DNA from: an uncultured Bacilli bacterium
Lineage (GTDB): Bacteria > Bacillota_I > Bacilli_A > RFN20 > CAG-826
Direction: 5' to 3'
DNA: 37,223 nucleotides
Assembly: GCA_944368975.1 (NCBI GenBank)
Contig: CALVXI010000005.1
Coordinates: 84,967-122,189 of the forward strand
The position numbers were made by a program, and so were the translations under genes. This document shows positions 1 to 9,327 of this stretch, in pieces. Under the pieces are notes generated by a model that searched no databases, was not told the origin of the DNA, and worked only from the letters and a program-made list of their open reading frames with translations. Positions within the stretch are counted from its first letter, which is position 1. Every line of letters begins with the position of its first letter.

Positions 1-1
1 T

Positions 2-1648
2 AACTTAGATGAAGTTAAAATTAATAATTTCAATGCACATCAAGATTTCTTCTTATTTTTAGGTAAATCTATAAAAGATATTACTAAGCATTATAGTTTT
101 TTAGTTGGACATCCTTATATGGTCCGAATGAAAATGCTTGGTAATTCCCAATCCCGTTGGTCCTATGAAAATGAAAAAATGGTCATGGATGTTTATGATA
201 ATTATAAAAAATATGATTTACCATTAGATTACATTCATTTAGATATTCATTATATGGATGGATATCGTGATTTTACGATTGATGAATCAAGATTTCCTAA
301 TATGAAAGAATTAACTAGTAAATTAAAAGAAGGAAAAGTAGAAATAGTTGCAATAAATGATGCAGCAATTAAAAAAGATACTAACTTTGAAATATATAAT
401 TATTTAGAAGAACATAAATTATTTGCTAGACTTGATAAAAAAACTTATATAAATGCTGTTTGGCCTGGCGATAGTGCTTTTCCAAATTATAATGATCCAA
501 AATGCCAGGAATACTTTAAAAATATAGCTAAAGACTTTTTAATAGATACTGGTATAAGTGGTTTATGGTGTGACATGAATGAGCCAGCTAGTTTTAATGG
601 ACCATTACCTTTAAATGTTGATCATACATGTAAAAATAGAAAATTATTACATGAAGAAGAACATAACGTTTATGGTGAACATATGGTTAAATCATTTGTT
701 AATACTTTTAAAGAATTAAATCTTAGACCATATATATTTACTAGAGCAGGTATGGCTACTACCAGTAAATATGCTTTTTGCTGGAATGGCGATAATTTTT
801 CTTTGTGGCATCATTTAAGATATTCCTTAACACAAAATTTATCACTTAGCTTATCTAATTTTATGTTTAATGGTGTTGATATTGGTGGATTTGGAGGAGA
901 TGGAAGTAAAGAACTTTTAATTAGATGGATTGAAGCTAATGCATTTATGCCATTTATTAGAAACCATTCAAGTTTAAATACAAAGAATCAAGAACCTTAT
1001 GCTTTTGATGATGAGACAATCGCAATTTATAAAAAATATTTAGATATTCGTTATAAATTTATTCCTTATTTATATAATCTTGTTTATTTAATGAATAAAG
1101 AAGGAAGCCCAATCATTAAACCATTATTCTATAATTATGAGAACGATAAAACTTGCTTTACAATAAATGATGAATATATGGTAGGTGATGATTTATTAGT
1201 TGCTCCAATTTTAAATAAAGATGAAAGAAATAGAATTATTTATTTACCTAAAGGAGAATGGATAAATTATTTTACTAAAGATAAAATAAAAGGTAATAAG
1301 TTTATAATTTTAAATGAAAACCTTGCAGAAACTGGATATTTTATAAGAAATAATACAATTATTCCAGAATTTGAGAATCTAAAATATATTGAAAAAGAAG
1401 AAATCGATACTTTAGTTTTAAATGTTTATGGCGATCATGGTGAAACATTTATTTATGAAGATGATGGCAAAACTTTAAATTATGAAAAAGGTGAATTTAA
1501 TATTTATAAAGCTTCTATCAAAAATGGACAATTAACATTTACTTATAAGAAAAAAGGATATAATACACCATTTAAATTCCTTAAGGTTATCTATTTAGGA
1601 AAAGAATATAAATTGCCATTTAATGAATATAAAGATTTTACTTTATAA
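2..1648 (+). CDS. GH31 family alpha-glycosidase (alpha-glucosidase/xylosidase type), 5'-truncated by window edge
   Basis: The frame is open from base 2, so the gene begins upstream of the window; an in-frame ATG at 119 is internal. The visible 548 residues cover the GH31 TIM barrel and C-terminal beta domains. Counted from the ATG at 119, the catalytic nucleophile is D152 in a WCDMNEP motif, the general acid/base is D225 in WNGDN, and the substrate-contact RNH triplet follows GVDIGGF. No signal peptide can be judged. GH31 enzymes release alpha-linked glucose or xylose from non-reducing ends. The enzyme probably works in the cytoplasm on imported oligosaccharides, because it is followed 24 bp later by an oxidoreductase and then by NanE and a sugar ABC ATPase. 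Family assignment is firm; the exact substrate is not readable from sequence. Confidence 0.93.
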   Translation, partial: NLDEVKINNFNAHQDFFLFLGKSIKDITKHYSFLVGHPYMVRMKMLGNSQSRWSYENEKMVMDVYDNYKKYDLPLDYIHLDIHYMDGYRDFTIDESRFPNMKELTSKLKEGKVEIVAINDAAIKKDTNFEIYNYLEEHKLFARLDKKTYINAVWPGDSAFPNYNDPKCQEYFKNIAKDFLIDTGISGLWCDMNEPASFNGPLPLNVDHTCKNRKLLHEEEHNVYGEHMVKSFVNTFKELNLRPYIFTRAGMATTSKYAFCWNGDNFSLWHHLRYSLTQNLSLSLSNFMFNGVDIGGFGGDGSKELLIRWIEANAFMPFIRNHSSLNTKNQEPYAFDDETIAIYKKYLDIRYKFIPYLYNLVYLMNKEGSPIIKPLFYNYENDKTCFTINDEYMVGDDLLVAPILNKDERNRIIYLPKGEWINYFTKDKIKGNKFIILNENLAETGYFIRNNTIIPEFENLKYIEKEEIDTLVLNVYGDHGETFIYEDDGKTLNYEKGEFNIYKASIKNGQLTFTYKKKGYNTPFKFLKVIYLGKEYKLPFNEYKDFTL

Positions 1649-1672
1649 ATGTAAATAAAAGAGGAATTAAGT

Positions 1673-2965
1673 ATGAAATGTATTAAAGTTGTAATATTTG
1701 GCTGTGGTAATAGAGGAAATATGTATGGAGAATTTTCTAAAGAAAAGCCACATAAAATGAAAGTTGTTCAAGTTGTTGATTCTAACAAAACAGCACTTGA
1801 ATATGCAAAAAATTATTACGGATTATCAAGCGAAGATTGCTTTAATTCATTTTCTGATTGGTTAAAGGCTCCTAAAAAAGCAGATGCAGTAATAAATTGT
1901 TTTATGGATCAATATCACATTGAAACAACAATGCCTTTATTTAAAATGGGTTATGATGTTTTACTTGAAAAACCTATTTGTAATAATCCAAAAGAACTTG
2001 TTGAATTAATGAATGAATCAAAAAAATATAATAAAACATTAATGGTGTGTCATGTTTTAAGATACACTCCTTTTTATTCAAAAATTAAAAAAATTATTGA
2101 TTCAAAAGAATTAGGTGAATTAGTGAGTCTAGAAATGGCAGAACACGTTTATATTCCTCATATGATGAGTAGTTATATAAGAGGAAAATGGAGAAGTGAA
2201 AATGAATGTGGTTCTCCAATGATTATGGCAAAATGTTGTCATGATACTGATCTAATGTGCTGGCTAAATAATGGTGAAAAGCCAGAATATATAAGTAGCT
2301 TTGGAGAAAGAAGTGTTTTTGTTCCTAAAAATAAACCTTCTGATGCAGCAGATAAATGCTTAACTTGTCCTCATATGAAAGATTGCCAATATTCATGCTA
2401 TTGGTATTTATTAAATACTGCTCAAGATCCAATAGTTTTTAATAACGCTGTTGAAGGCAAAAGATATGATGAAGTAACAGTCGAAGATAAGAAAAAAGTA
2501 TTTTTAGAAAGTGATAGTTTAGGAAAATGTGCATTTGACGGCCCTCAAGATTTAGTTGACCATCAAGCAACAATTGTTACCTTTAAAAATGGAGTAACAG
2601 CTTCTTTAAATATGATTGGTGGAACTAGTTATCCTTGTAGAACAATTCATATTACTTTAACAAGTGGTGAAATTTTTGGTGTTTTTGAAGAAAATAAATT
2701 AACAATAAGAAAATATGATAAAGAACATTTTTCTAGAGAAACTAAAAATATTTATTTAGGAAATGTTGGTATTGGTCATGGTGGTGGAGATATGCGTTTA
2801 ATCGAAGACTTCATCGATTATTTAAGAACGGGCAAAATGTCCATTTCACAAACTAATATCGATACTTCAATTGATGGTCATTTAGTTGGTATGGCAGCTG
2901 ATTTAAGTGATAAAGATAGAAAAACTGTTTATTTAAGCGATGATCGACATTTAGAGGAAAGATAA
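1673..2965 (+). CDS. Gfo/Idh/MocA family NAD(P)-dependent oxidoreductase
   Basis: The N-terminal Rossmann fold starts with VVIFGCGNRGNMYG (G-x-G-x-R-G dinucleotide-binding loop). The family EKPI motif lies near residue 100, and MAKCCHDTDL carries the His/Asp region used in catalysis. About residues 230-245 hold a four-cysteine stretch (CLTCP...CQYSC) that is common in one subfamily of sugar-type Gfo/Idh/MocA enzymes and might bind a metal. At 430 residues it is longer than the usual 330-390 because of this insert. A GAGGA ribosome site sits before the ATG. The stop overlaps the nanE start by one base, so the two are translationally coupled. Such enzymes oxidise or reduce a sugar hydroxyl; the co-encoded glycosidases and NanE suggest an amino- or deoxy-sugar, but that is inference. 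Confidence 0.9.
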   Translation: MKCIKVVIFGCGNRGNMYGEFSKEKPHKMKVVQVVDSNKTALEYAKNYYGLSSEDCFNSFSDWLKAPKKADAVINCFMDQYHIETTMPLFKMGYDVLLEKPICNNPKELVELMNESKKYNKTLMVCHVLRYTPFYSKIKKIIDSKELGELVSLEMAEHVYIPHMMSSYIRGKWRSENECGSPMIMAKCCHDTDLMCWLNNGEKPEYISSFGERSVFVPKNKPSDAADKCLTCPHMKDCQYSCYWYLLNTAQDPIVFNNAVEGKRYDEVTVEDKKKVFLESDSLGKCAFDGPQDLVDHQATIVTFKNGVTASLNMIGGTSYPCRTIHITLTSGEIFGVFEENKLTIRKYDKEHFSRETKNIYLGNVGIGHGGGDMRLIEDFIDYLRTGKMSISQTNIDTSIDGHLVGMAADLSDKDRKTVYLSDDRHLEER

Positions 2966-3639
2966 TGGAACTAAAAGAAGGATTAATTGTTTCTTGCCAA
3001 GCTTTAAAAGGTGAGCCAATGTATGGTGGGGACAGTACAATTAAATTTGCTTATGCAGCTTATTTAGCTGGAGCAAAAGGAATTAGAGCTAACTCAGTTA
3101 GAGATATCAATAAAATAAGTAAAAAAATAAAAGGTAAATTACCAATTATTGGAATAATTAAAAAAGAGTATAAGGATAGCGGTGTTTATATTACTCCTAC
3201 TATTAAAGAAGTTAAAAAACTTATTAAATCAAAATGTGATATTATCGCACTTGATGCAACGTTAAGAAATAGACCTAATAACGAAAAAATTGAAGATCTT
3301 ATTTCTTATATTAAACAAAATTCAAATAAATTAATTATGGCTGATTGTGCAACCATTGAGGAAGCTAGGAATGCTAAAAAATTAGGTTTTAATTATATTT
3401 CTTCAACTTTAAGAAGTTATACAAAAGAAACAAAAGATATTAAAATACCTGATATAGCTTTTACAAAAGAACTTATTAATGAAGTAGGAGTTGATATTGC
3501 AATCTTTGAAGGAGGAATTGATTCGCCTCAGACTCTTAAAGAAGTTTTAAATACTGGAATTAAAAGAGTAGTAATAGGTGGAGCTATAACTCGTCCTTTA
3601 CAAATTACTAAGAGATATTTAAAGGAATTTGAAAATTAA
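2965..3639 (+). CDS. nanE: N-acetylmannosamine-6-phosphate 2-epimerase
   Basis: This 224-residue TIM-barrel protein opens with GLIVSCQALKGEPMYG, the signature of NanE. It also has the conserved IIGIIKKEY (catalytic Lys region), LIMADCATIEEA (Asp region), EGGIDSP and GGAITRP phosphate-binding loops. NanE converts ManNAc-6-phosphate to GlcNAc-6-phosphate in the cytoplasm and feeds sialic acid or ManNAc into amino-sugar catabolism. A GAGGAAAG ribosome site lies inside the end of the preceding oxidoreductase gene, with a one-base overlap. No sialate lyase (nanA) or ManNAc kinase (nanK) is in the window. They may lie upstream, or the ManNAc-6-P may come from another route. Length matches the family. 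Confidence 0.95.
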   Translation: MELKEGLIVSCQALKGEPMYGGDSTIKFAYAAYLAGAKGIRANSVRDINKISKKIKGKLPIIGIIKKEYKDSGVYITPTIKEVKKLIKSKCDIIALDATLRNRPNNEKIEDLISYIKQNSNKLIMADCATIEEARNAKKLGFNYISSTLRSYTKETKDIKIPDIAFTKELINEVGVDIAIFEGGIDSPQTLKEVLNTGIKRVVIGGAITRPLQITKRYLKEFEN

Positions 3640-3676
3640 CAAATATTAATATTTTTTATTAATAATTTAATGAATT

Positions 3677-3706
3677 ATATATAAATATTAGGAAATATTT
3701 ATATAT
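3677..3706. repeat. 13-bp perfect A/T inverted repeat upstream of the ABC ATPase gene
   Basis: Positions 3677-3689 and 3694-3706 are exact reverse complements (arms made only of A and T) around an AGGA loop, in the 98-base gap between nanE and the ATPase gene. No T-run follows on either strand, so it is a poor intrinsic terminator. It could be an operator or mRNA hairpin, or a product of high A+T content. Confidence 0.4.
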
Positions 3707-3737
3707 CTAAAATAGAATATATTAGAGGTAATTATAT

Positions 3738-5621
3738 ATGGCTAATTTTGTAGATAAGTATATTGAAAGAAGAAAAATAAAAAAAGAAAAAAAGATTAAA
3801 GAGCAAATTGAATACGAAAATAATGTTGTTAATTATAATCGTGTCGTTGCAATAGAATTAGCAAATAGAAGAAAACCAAAAAAAGCACCAAGTGATGCTT
3901 ATATTTCTCTTCAAAATATCAACAAAATATATGATAACCTAGTTCAAGCAGTTTATGATTTTAATTTAGATATTAAAAAGAATGAATTTATTGTTTTTGT
4001 TGGTCCATCAGGATGTGGTAAATCTACAACTTTAAGAATGATTGCTGGTCTTGAAGAAATAACTGCTGGTAATTTATATATCGATGGTGAATATGCTAAT
4101 GGTCTAGCACCTAAAGATCGAAATATTGCAATGGTCTTCCAAAGCTATGCACTTTATCCTCATATGAGTGTTTATGATAATATGGCTTTCAGTATGAAGA
4201 TTAGACCTACAGAATGCATTATTTATGATGAAAACGGTAAGCCAAAAGAAGGTATAGACGAAAGTAAAGTTAAAGAAATTACTAAAAATATCGAAAATTT
4301 AAATAAAAAAATAAATGCAATTACTTTAAAAATAGATAATTTAAATAACAAGTTTAATGATGCAAAAAAAGAATTAGAAAACTCAAAAACCTTGCAAAAC
4401 CCAACTAAAATAAATAAAAGTCAAGAAAAGTATTGGTGTATAAGAGACGAAATTCATTCGTATAATCATGAACTAAAATATCTTTTAAATCAAAAAGACG
4501 AACTTAATACTAATTTAGAAAAAGTTAAAAATACAAAAGTTATTCTTACCGAGATTAGAAAATTAACTAAAGAAGAAATTGATGAAAGAGTTCATAAAGC
4601 TGCTCAGATTTTACAAATTGAAGAGTATCTTGAAAGAAAGCCAAAAGCACTTAGTGGTGGTCAAAGACAAAGAGTTGCTTTAGGAAGAGCAATTTGTAAA
4701 AGTGCAAAATTATTTTTAATGGATGAACCATTAAGTAATTTGGATGCAAAGCTTCGTGTTAGTATGCGTAGTGAAATTATAAAATTACATAAAGCTATCG
4801 GTTCAACATCAATTTATGTAACTCACGATCAAACTGAAGCTATGACTATGGCTGATCGTATTGTTATTATGGAAAAAGGTGTAATTCAACAAATTGGAAC
4901 ACCTAAAGAAATTTATAATTATCCAAGTAATGTTTTTGTAGCTACATTTATAGGAAGTCCATCTATGAATATTTCAAAAATCGAAATTAAGGATAATTTA
5001 ATTCATTTTGATGATAAGAATACATTGAGATTGGATGAAGAAAGTATTAGTAAATTAAAATCAAAAATCGAGGAAAAATTAGATATCATTAATAAATTTA
5101 TTGTAAATGGTTTAGAGGAAGAATATCAAAAAGAAATAAATGTTAAAAAAGAAATGCTTCGTATTAAATTAGAAAATACTGGTAAACGTTTTACACATAA
5201 TGATAATGGTGATTTAATTGATCAAATTGAAGATGTGAAGCTTGATAGTGAAGAACTTCGAATTTGTAAAAATATTTATGAAACTAAATTAAAAGACCTT
5301 AATAAAGCTAAGAAAGAATACGAATCTATGCTAAAAGATAAAGTTTACAAAGTAATATTTGGTATTAGACCTGAAGATGTTTATGTAAGTGGAAATATAA
5401 ATAATAATTTTGTAAAACCAAGTAATGAAATAGAATTATTAATTACAATTCCTGAACTTTTAGGTAATGAATATTTCTTACATAGCGAATTAGGTTCTAA
5501 AGATTTTGTAATTAAAACATCAGCTAATAACGATATAAAAGAAAATACCAAAATTAAAGTAATTATTGATTTAAATAAGATTCATTTATTTGATTCAATC
5601 GATAAAAAAATCCTTATATAA
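3738..5621 (+). CDS. MsmK/UgpC/MalK-type carbohydrate ABC transporter ATPase with two long coiled-coil insertions
   Basis: The core is a CUT1-type sugar importer ATPase: Walker [10 protein letters not shown] at residues 89-97, Q-loop Q135 in [11 protein letters not shown], signature LSGGQ from 305, Walker [17 protein letters not shown], switch His in YVTHDQTEA, and a C-terminal regulatory TOBE region with FGIRPEDVY (R544). It is 627 residues against about 370 for typical MsmK. About 115 extra residues, rich in Lys/Glu/Asn heptads, lie between the Q-loop and the signature, and about 80 more lie between IGSPSMN (about 406) and RPED. A charged N-terminal extension (1-50) is also coiled-coil-like. 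Long insertions at the first site are, to my recollection, also found in mycoplasma UgpC. No permease genes adjoin it, so it may be a shared ATPase serving several permeases. A GAGGTAA site precedes the start. Confidence 0.93.
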   Translation: MANFVDKYIERRKIKKEKKIKEQIEYENNVVNYNRVVAIELANRRKPKKAPSDAYISLQNINKIYDNLVQAVYDFNLDIKKNEFIVFVGPSGCGKSTTLRMIAGLEEITAGNLYIDGEYANGLAPKDRNIAMVFQSYALYPHMSVYDNMAFSMKIRPTECIIYDENGKPKEGIDESKVKEITKNIENLNKKINAITLKIDNLNNKFNDAKKELENSKTLQNPTKINKSQEKYWCIRDEIHSYNHELKYLLNQKDELNTNLEKVKNTKVILTEIRKLTKEEIDERVHKAAQILQIEEYLERKPKALSGGQRQRVALGRAICKSAKLFLMDEPLSNLDAKLRVSMRSEIIKLHKAIGSTSIYVTHDQTEAMTMADRIVIMEKGVIQQIGTPKEIYNYPSNVFVATFIGSPSMNISKIEIKDNLIHFDDKNTLRLDEESISKLKSKIEEKLDIINKFIVNGLEEEYQKEINVKKEMLRIKLENTGKRFTHNDNGDLIDQIEDVKLDSEELRICKNIYETKLKDLNKAKKEYESMLKDKVYKVIFGIRPEDVYVSGNINNNFVKPSNEIELLITIPELLGNEYFLHSELGSKDFVIKTSANNDIKENTKIKVIIDLNKIHLFDSIDKKILI

Positions 5622-5622
5622 T
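5617..5622 (+). promoter_or_regulatory. Candidate -10 box for a leaderless GH36 transcript
   Basis: An exact TATAAT overlaps the stop codon of the ATPase gene and is followed by six bases and the GH36 ATG. There is no Shine-Dalgarno sequence before that ATG. Initiation about seven bases after the -10 would put the 5' end of the mRNA on the A of the start codon. No good -35 was found at 17 bp. Confidence 0.5.
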
Positions 5623-5628
5623 TAATTT

Positions 5629-7818
5629 ATGAGTATTATATTTAATAAAGAGAAAAAAATATTCAAAATAGAGAATAATAATTTTTCATACATTTTTTAT
5701 ATAAATCAATTAGGAATCCTCGTTAAACTTTATTTAGGTAAGAAAATTAACGACCTTGATCTAAATTCATTTAGTTATATTAATAATTTAAATGCTGATA
5801 GTTATAATTTTCTTGATTTAAAAACTAATAAGGAAGTTATAAATGATAAAGATAATTATTTTTCAGGTTTAACTAGCGATATCGAAGCTCCAAGTTTTTT
5901 AACTTACGATAAAAGAGGACCATTAGTTATAATAAACCATCAAGATAATTCTTCTTTAACTGATTTTCGATATGTTAGCCATAAAATTTATAAAGATAAA
6001 AAATCATTAGAAGGTTTACCTCATTTTGATAATAAAGATGTTGAGACACTCGAGATAACATTAAAAGATCTTAAAGATAATATTTATTTAATTATGTATT
6101 ATTCAATTTATGATGGAATTGATGGAATCATTCGTCATAATGAAATTATTAATAAAACTAAAAAGGAAATTAGAATTAATAGAATTAATTCTTTATGTTT
6201 AGATTTACCTTCTTTAGAGTATGACTTACTTTCAGTTTATGGAACTTATGCAACAGACCGTATATTAGAAAGACAAAAATTAACACATAATATAATTAGT
6301 ATTACTGAAAATAGTGGCGGTAAAGGTTTTTATCATAATCCAATGTGTATGCTAATTAATAAAGAGGCTAACGATAACTATGGTGAAGTTATTGGATTAG
6401 GTTTAGTTTACTCAAGTAATTTTAAATTTGATTTTATTGGTAATCCATTAAATAAATTAAGAGTGTTAATTGGCATTAATGATGAAAATTTTGAATATAT
6501 TTTAGATAGTAATAATAGTTTTATTTCTCCTGAAGCAATTATTATTTATTCAGATGAAGGCATTAATAAAGTAACTCATCAATTCCATGATTTAATTAGA
6601 GAGCATATTCTAAGAAAAGTAGAAGGATTTGAAAATACTATTCTTTTAAACTCATGGGAAGGATGTATGTTTGATTTTGACACTAATAAAATTATGAATT
6701 TTATTAGTAAAGCAAAAAAGATGGATGTAAATTTATTTGTCTTAGATGATGGGTGGTTTTCAAAACGAAATGATGATTTTTCTAGTCTAGGCGATTGGGA
6801 AGTTAACACTGATAAAATTGATTTAAAAAAAGTGATTGATTACGCTCACTCTTTAAAAATTAAGTTTGGCATTTGGATAGAGCCTGAAATGATAAGCTTT
6901 AATAGCGATTTATTTAAAGAGCATCCAGACTACGCCTTAATGGATAAAGATGTAAATCCTACAACATTAAGACATCAATTAGTTTTAAATTTAACTAAAA
7001 AAGAAGTTAGAGACTCTATTTTTAGTAAAATATGTAAGATATTTGATACATATGATATAGATTATTGTAAATGGGATTTTAACCGTATTTTAACGGAAGC
7101 AATTGATAATTCAAATTTTAAAATTAATAAATCTCTTTATCATAATTTTATTCTTGGCACTTACGATTTATTAAATCGCTTCATTAGTCGATATCCAAAA
7201 ATTTTATTAGAAACTTGTGCAGGCGGTGGAGGAAGGTTTGACTTAGGAATGTTATACTATTCAAGTCAAATTTGGGGAAGTGATGAAACTGATGGTGTAA
7301 GTCGCACATTAATTCAATATGCTACAAATTTATTTTATCCTTTAAAAGTAATTGGAGCTCATGTTAGTGCAAGAAAATTTTTATCTATTAAAGAAAAAGC
7401 AAGTATTGCAATGTTTGGAACTTTTGGTTATGAGCTCGATCCAACAAAATTAACTGATGAAGATTTAATAGAAGTAAAACTTTCTAATAAAAGATTTTTG
7501 GATAATAAAAAATTAATCGACGAAGGTGATTATTATCCATTAATAAGTCCATATAATAATAACTTTGTTAGTTTTGAAGTTGTAAGTAAAGATAAAAAAG
7601 AACTTATTTTCTTCTTTATGAATTATCGACAAGTTAATTGGGAAAGTAGGTTTATTAAATTAAAAGGATTAGATAAAAATAAACTATATAAAAATGATTA
7701 TGATAATAATATTTTTTATGGTGATTTTTATATGAATGTAGGATTAAATTTATCAATGGGCATGCAATCATTTACACCATTAATAATTAAGTTAACTCAG
7801 GTAGATGATGAAAAATAA
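5629..7818 (+). CDS. aga: GH36 alpha-galactosidase
   Basis: A 729-residue protein of the usual GH36 length (N-terminal beta-sandwich, central TIM barrel, short C-terminal beta domain) and no signal peptide, so probably cytoplasmic. Key motifs are LLNSWEG, FVLDDGWF, FGIWIEPEM, YCKWDFNR with nucleophile D483, CAGGGGRFD, and IWGSDETD with the expected acid/base D552. The 69-residue spacing between the two aspartates fits the family. It hydrolyses alpha-1,6-galactosides such as raffinose, stachyose or melibiose; the exact substrate is inferred. The start lies 7 bases after the ATPase stop without a ribosome site and may be leaderless. The 3' end overlaps the next gene by 14 bases. The neighbouring sugar ATPase suggests import of intact oligosaccharides before hydrolysis. 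Confidence 0.95.
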   Translation: MSIIFNKEKKIFKIENNNFSYIFYINQLGILVKLYLGKKINDLDLNSFSYINNLNADSYNFLDLKTNKEVINDKDNYFSGLTSDIEAPSFLTYDKRGPLVIINHQDNSSLTDFRYVSHKIYKDKKSLEGLPHFDNKDVETLEITLKDLKDNIYLIMYYSIYDGIDGIIRHNEIINKTKKEIRINRINSLCLDLPSLEYDLLSVYGTYATDRILERQKLTHNIISITENSGGKGFYHNPMCMLINKEANDNYGEVIGLGLVYSSNFKFDFIGNPLNKLRVLIGINDENFEYILDSNNSFISPEAIIIYSDEGINKVTHQFHDLIREHILRKVEGFENTILLNSWEGCMFDFDTNKIMNFISKAKKMDVNLFVLDDGWFSKRNDDFSSLGDWEVNTDKIDLKKVIDYAHSLKIKFGIWIEPEMISFNSDLFKEHPDYALMDKDVNPTTLRHQLVLNLTKKEVRDSIFSKICKIFDTYDIDYCKWDFNRILTEAIDNSNFKINKSLYHNFILGTYDLLNRFISRYPKILLETCAGGGGRFDLGMLYYSSQIWGSDETDGVSRTLIQYATNLFYPLKVIGAHVSARKFLSIKEKASIAMFGTFGYELDPTKLTDEDLIEVKLSNKRFLDNKKLIDEGDYYPLISPYNNNFVSFEVVSKDKKELIFFFMNYRQVNWESRFIKLKGLDKNKLYKNDYDNNIFYGDFYMNVGLNLSMGMQSFTPLIIKLTQVDDEK

Positions 7819-9043
7819 AAATAAGGAATTTTCCTTTTTATCCTGCAAAACCTCAATTATTTTCTATATAAATGCCCTTGAGGCATTATTTATTTTAATC
7901 TTGACTATCGTTTCATTTTATGGAATTGCTAGACCGATTTTATATACAACTAATTATTTAAATAATATAAGTTTAAAAGAGGAAAGTGCTAAGAAATTAA
8001 CATCAATTTTAACTGAGTCAAATTTAGCAATTTATAATGAAGAAACAAATGTCATTAGTGATGTAGAAAGTTTATACAATGTTTATGTATATAGAAATAT
8101 AAAATATTGTTATGAAACTTATCCAGAGATTTATAAAGATGATTTAGATGAATATGGTTATGAAACTAAGAAGGAATTTTTTGAGGATGTTGATCTATTA
8201 ACTTACGATAATGATTATTTAGGTTATTTTTATACTTCCTTTATAGTTAATAAAACTAATGAAAATGGTGACCTTATAATTGATATAAATAAAGATAATT
8301 CTATTAATTTTTTTAATTATGAAATTTTAGATGTTGATGAAGAAGGAAGTGAATTTTTTGAATTTGATAGTAACAATATTTCTAGTTATCCTCGATTAAA
8401 AAAAGACACATGTCGATATTTATTTCAATATCATTTAATGGGAGTGAATTATTCAACTTTAAGAGAAGTAGATAATGCTTTTTATAATTATTTTCTTGAT
8501 AGATATATTGAAGCTGGAAATTACTTAATGGAATATAGTGAATATTCCATTGCTTTAGAAACTTATAATAATTTATATAATAAAACAGAGTTAGATTTAT
8601 TATTAACGAGCTTTTTATCTTATTCTTTTGCTATTATTATTTTAAGTTTTATTTTTCCATTATTTTCAAGATATAAAGAATCTTTATCTATGAAGATATT
8701 TAAAGTTGCAAGGTTAAATGATGAACATAAGAGTACATTTTTAGTTTATTTTATGAATGGATTAAATTCTTTTTTGCATAATTCGATTACACTATTAATT
8801 TCTTTATTTTTATTTGGTGGAACAAATTTATTGAATATTCATTTTCTTGAGATAGGTATTTTTACTTTCAATATTCTCCATGTTATTTTACTTTCGATTA
8901 TCATTAATATTATTTCTTTAATTTGTTTATGTACAAAGAAGAAAAAAGGTTTATTTTCTCGAATAACTAAAACAAATTATTATCAATTAGTCGAACAAAA
9001 ATATTTTAATGAAGAAAGTAAAAATGATGATGAAATACTTTAA
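7805..9043 (+). CDS. Unknown multi-pass membrane protein
   Basis: I do not recognise this 412-residue protein. One membrane segment lies near the N-terminus (about 20-45). It is followed by a roughly 230-residue acidic, Tyr-rich stretch that looks soluble (probably extracytoplasmic), then three hydrophobic segments in the last 150 residues and a charged C-terminal tail. The start overlaps the end of the alpha-galactosidase gene by 14 bases; two consecutive ATGs (7805, 7808) are possible and the first is given. The overlap means it is co-translated with the galactosidase, so a role in the same sugar-use or envelope process is likely but unproven. No transporter, kinase or sortase motifs were found. 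Confidence 0.75.
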   Translation: MMKNKNKEFSFLSCKTSIIFYINALEALFILILTIVSFYGIARPILYTTNYLNNISLKEESAKKLTSILTESNLAIYNEETNVISDVESLYNVYVYRNIKYCYETYPEIYKDDLDEYGYETKKEFFEDVDLLTYDNDYLGYFYTSFIVNKTNENGDLIIDINKDNSINFFNYEILDVDEEGSEFFEFDSNNISSYPRLKKDTCRYLFQYHLMGVNYSTLREVDNAFYNYFLDRYIEAGNYLMEYSEYSIALETYNNLYNKTELDLLLTSFLSYSFAIIILSFIFPLFSRYKESLSMKIFKVARLNDEHKSTFLVYFMNGLNSFLHNSITLLISLFLFGGTNLLNIHFLEIGIFTFNILHVILLSIIINIISLICLCTKKKKGLFSRITKTNYYQLVEQKYFNEESKNDDEIL

Positions 9044-9077
9044 AAGCCTTTAAAAATCCAATATTTTTAAAAGTTTT
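9042..9077 (+). terminator. Weak candidate terminator after the glycan operon
   Basis: Right after the membrane-protein stop, 9049-9057 pairs with 9063-9071 (9 bp, A/T only). The stem can be extended by AAAA/TTTT across a small GCC/AG internal loop, and TTTTATAA follows. The stem is A/T-rich and weak, so termination is uncertain. Confidence 0.35.
9046..9068 (+). repeat. 23-bp intergenic repeat, copy 1
   Basis: The stretch beginning GCCTTTAAAA and ending AATATTTTT recurs at 21599-21621 with 21 of 23 bases identical. Both copies lie in non-coding DNA downstream of a gene or gene fragment. Function unknown. Confidence 0.45.
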
Positions 9078-9246
9078 ATAACAAACTACTATTTATTATT
9101 ATCCTAATTTTCATAAATTAAATAACTTACATCTTATATAAGAGATTTAAACAATTTAAAAGCATAATTTCGATATTTTTTAACATTTAAATTATAGTAA
9201 TAATTATATTTAGAAGATTTTAATCTCCATATAATAGACTTATAAA

Positions 9247-9275
9247 TTGACAATTTAGTCTAGATAAAATATTAT
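9247..9275 (+). promoter_or_regulatory. Sigma-A-type promoter for the lipoprotein/ABC operon
   Basis: A perfect TTGACA (9247-9252), a 17-base spacer and TATTAT (9270-9275) lie about 50 bases before the lipoprotein start. The rest of the roughly 280-base gap (9078-9246) shows only A/T-rich sequence with no gene or other clear signal. Confidence 0.8.
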
Positions 9276-9327
9276 AAACTTAACTAGATAAATCTTTTGC
9301 ATTATCTTGTTTTTTGGAGGAAAGACA

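Noticed and set aside
9307..9327. Upstream TTG start for the BIG2 lipoprotein
   Set aside because: It would place the GGAGG ribosome site inside the gene and put seven unrelated residues before a normal lipoprotein signal peptide.
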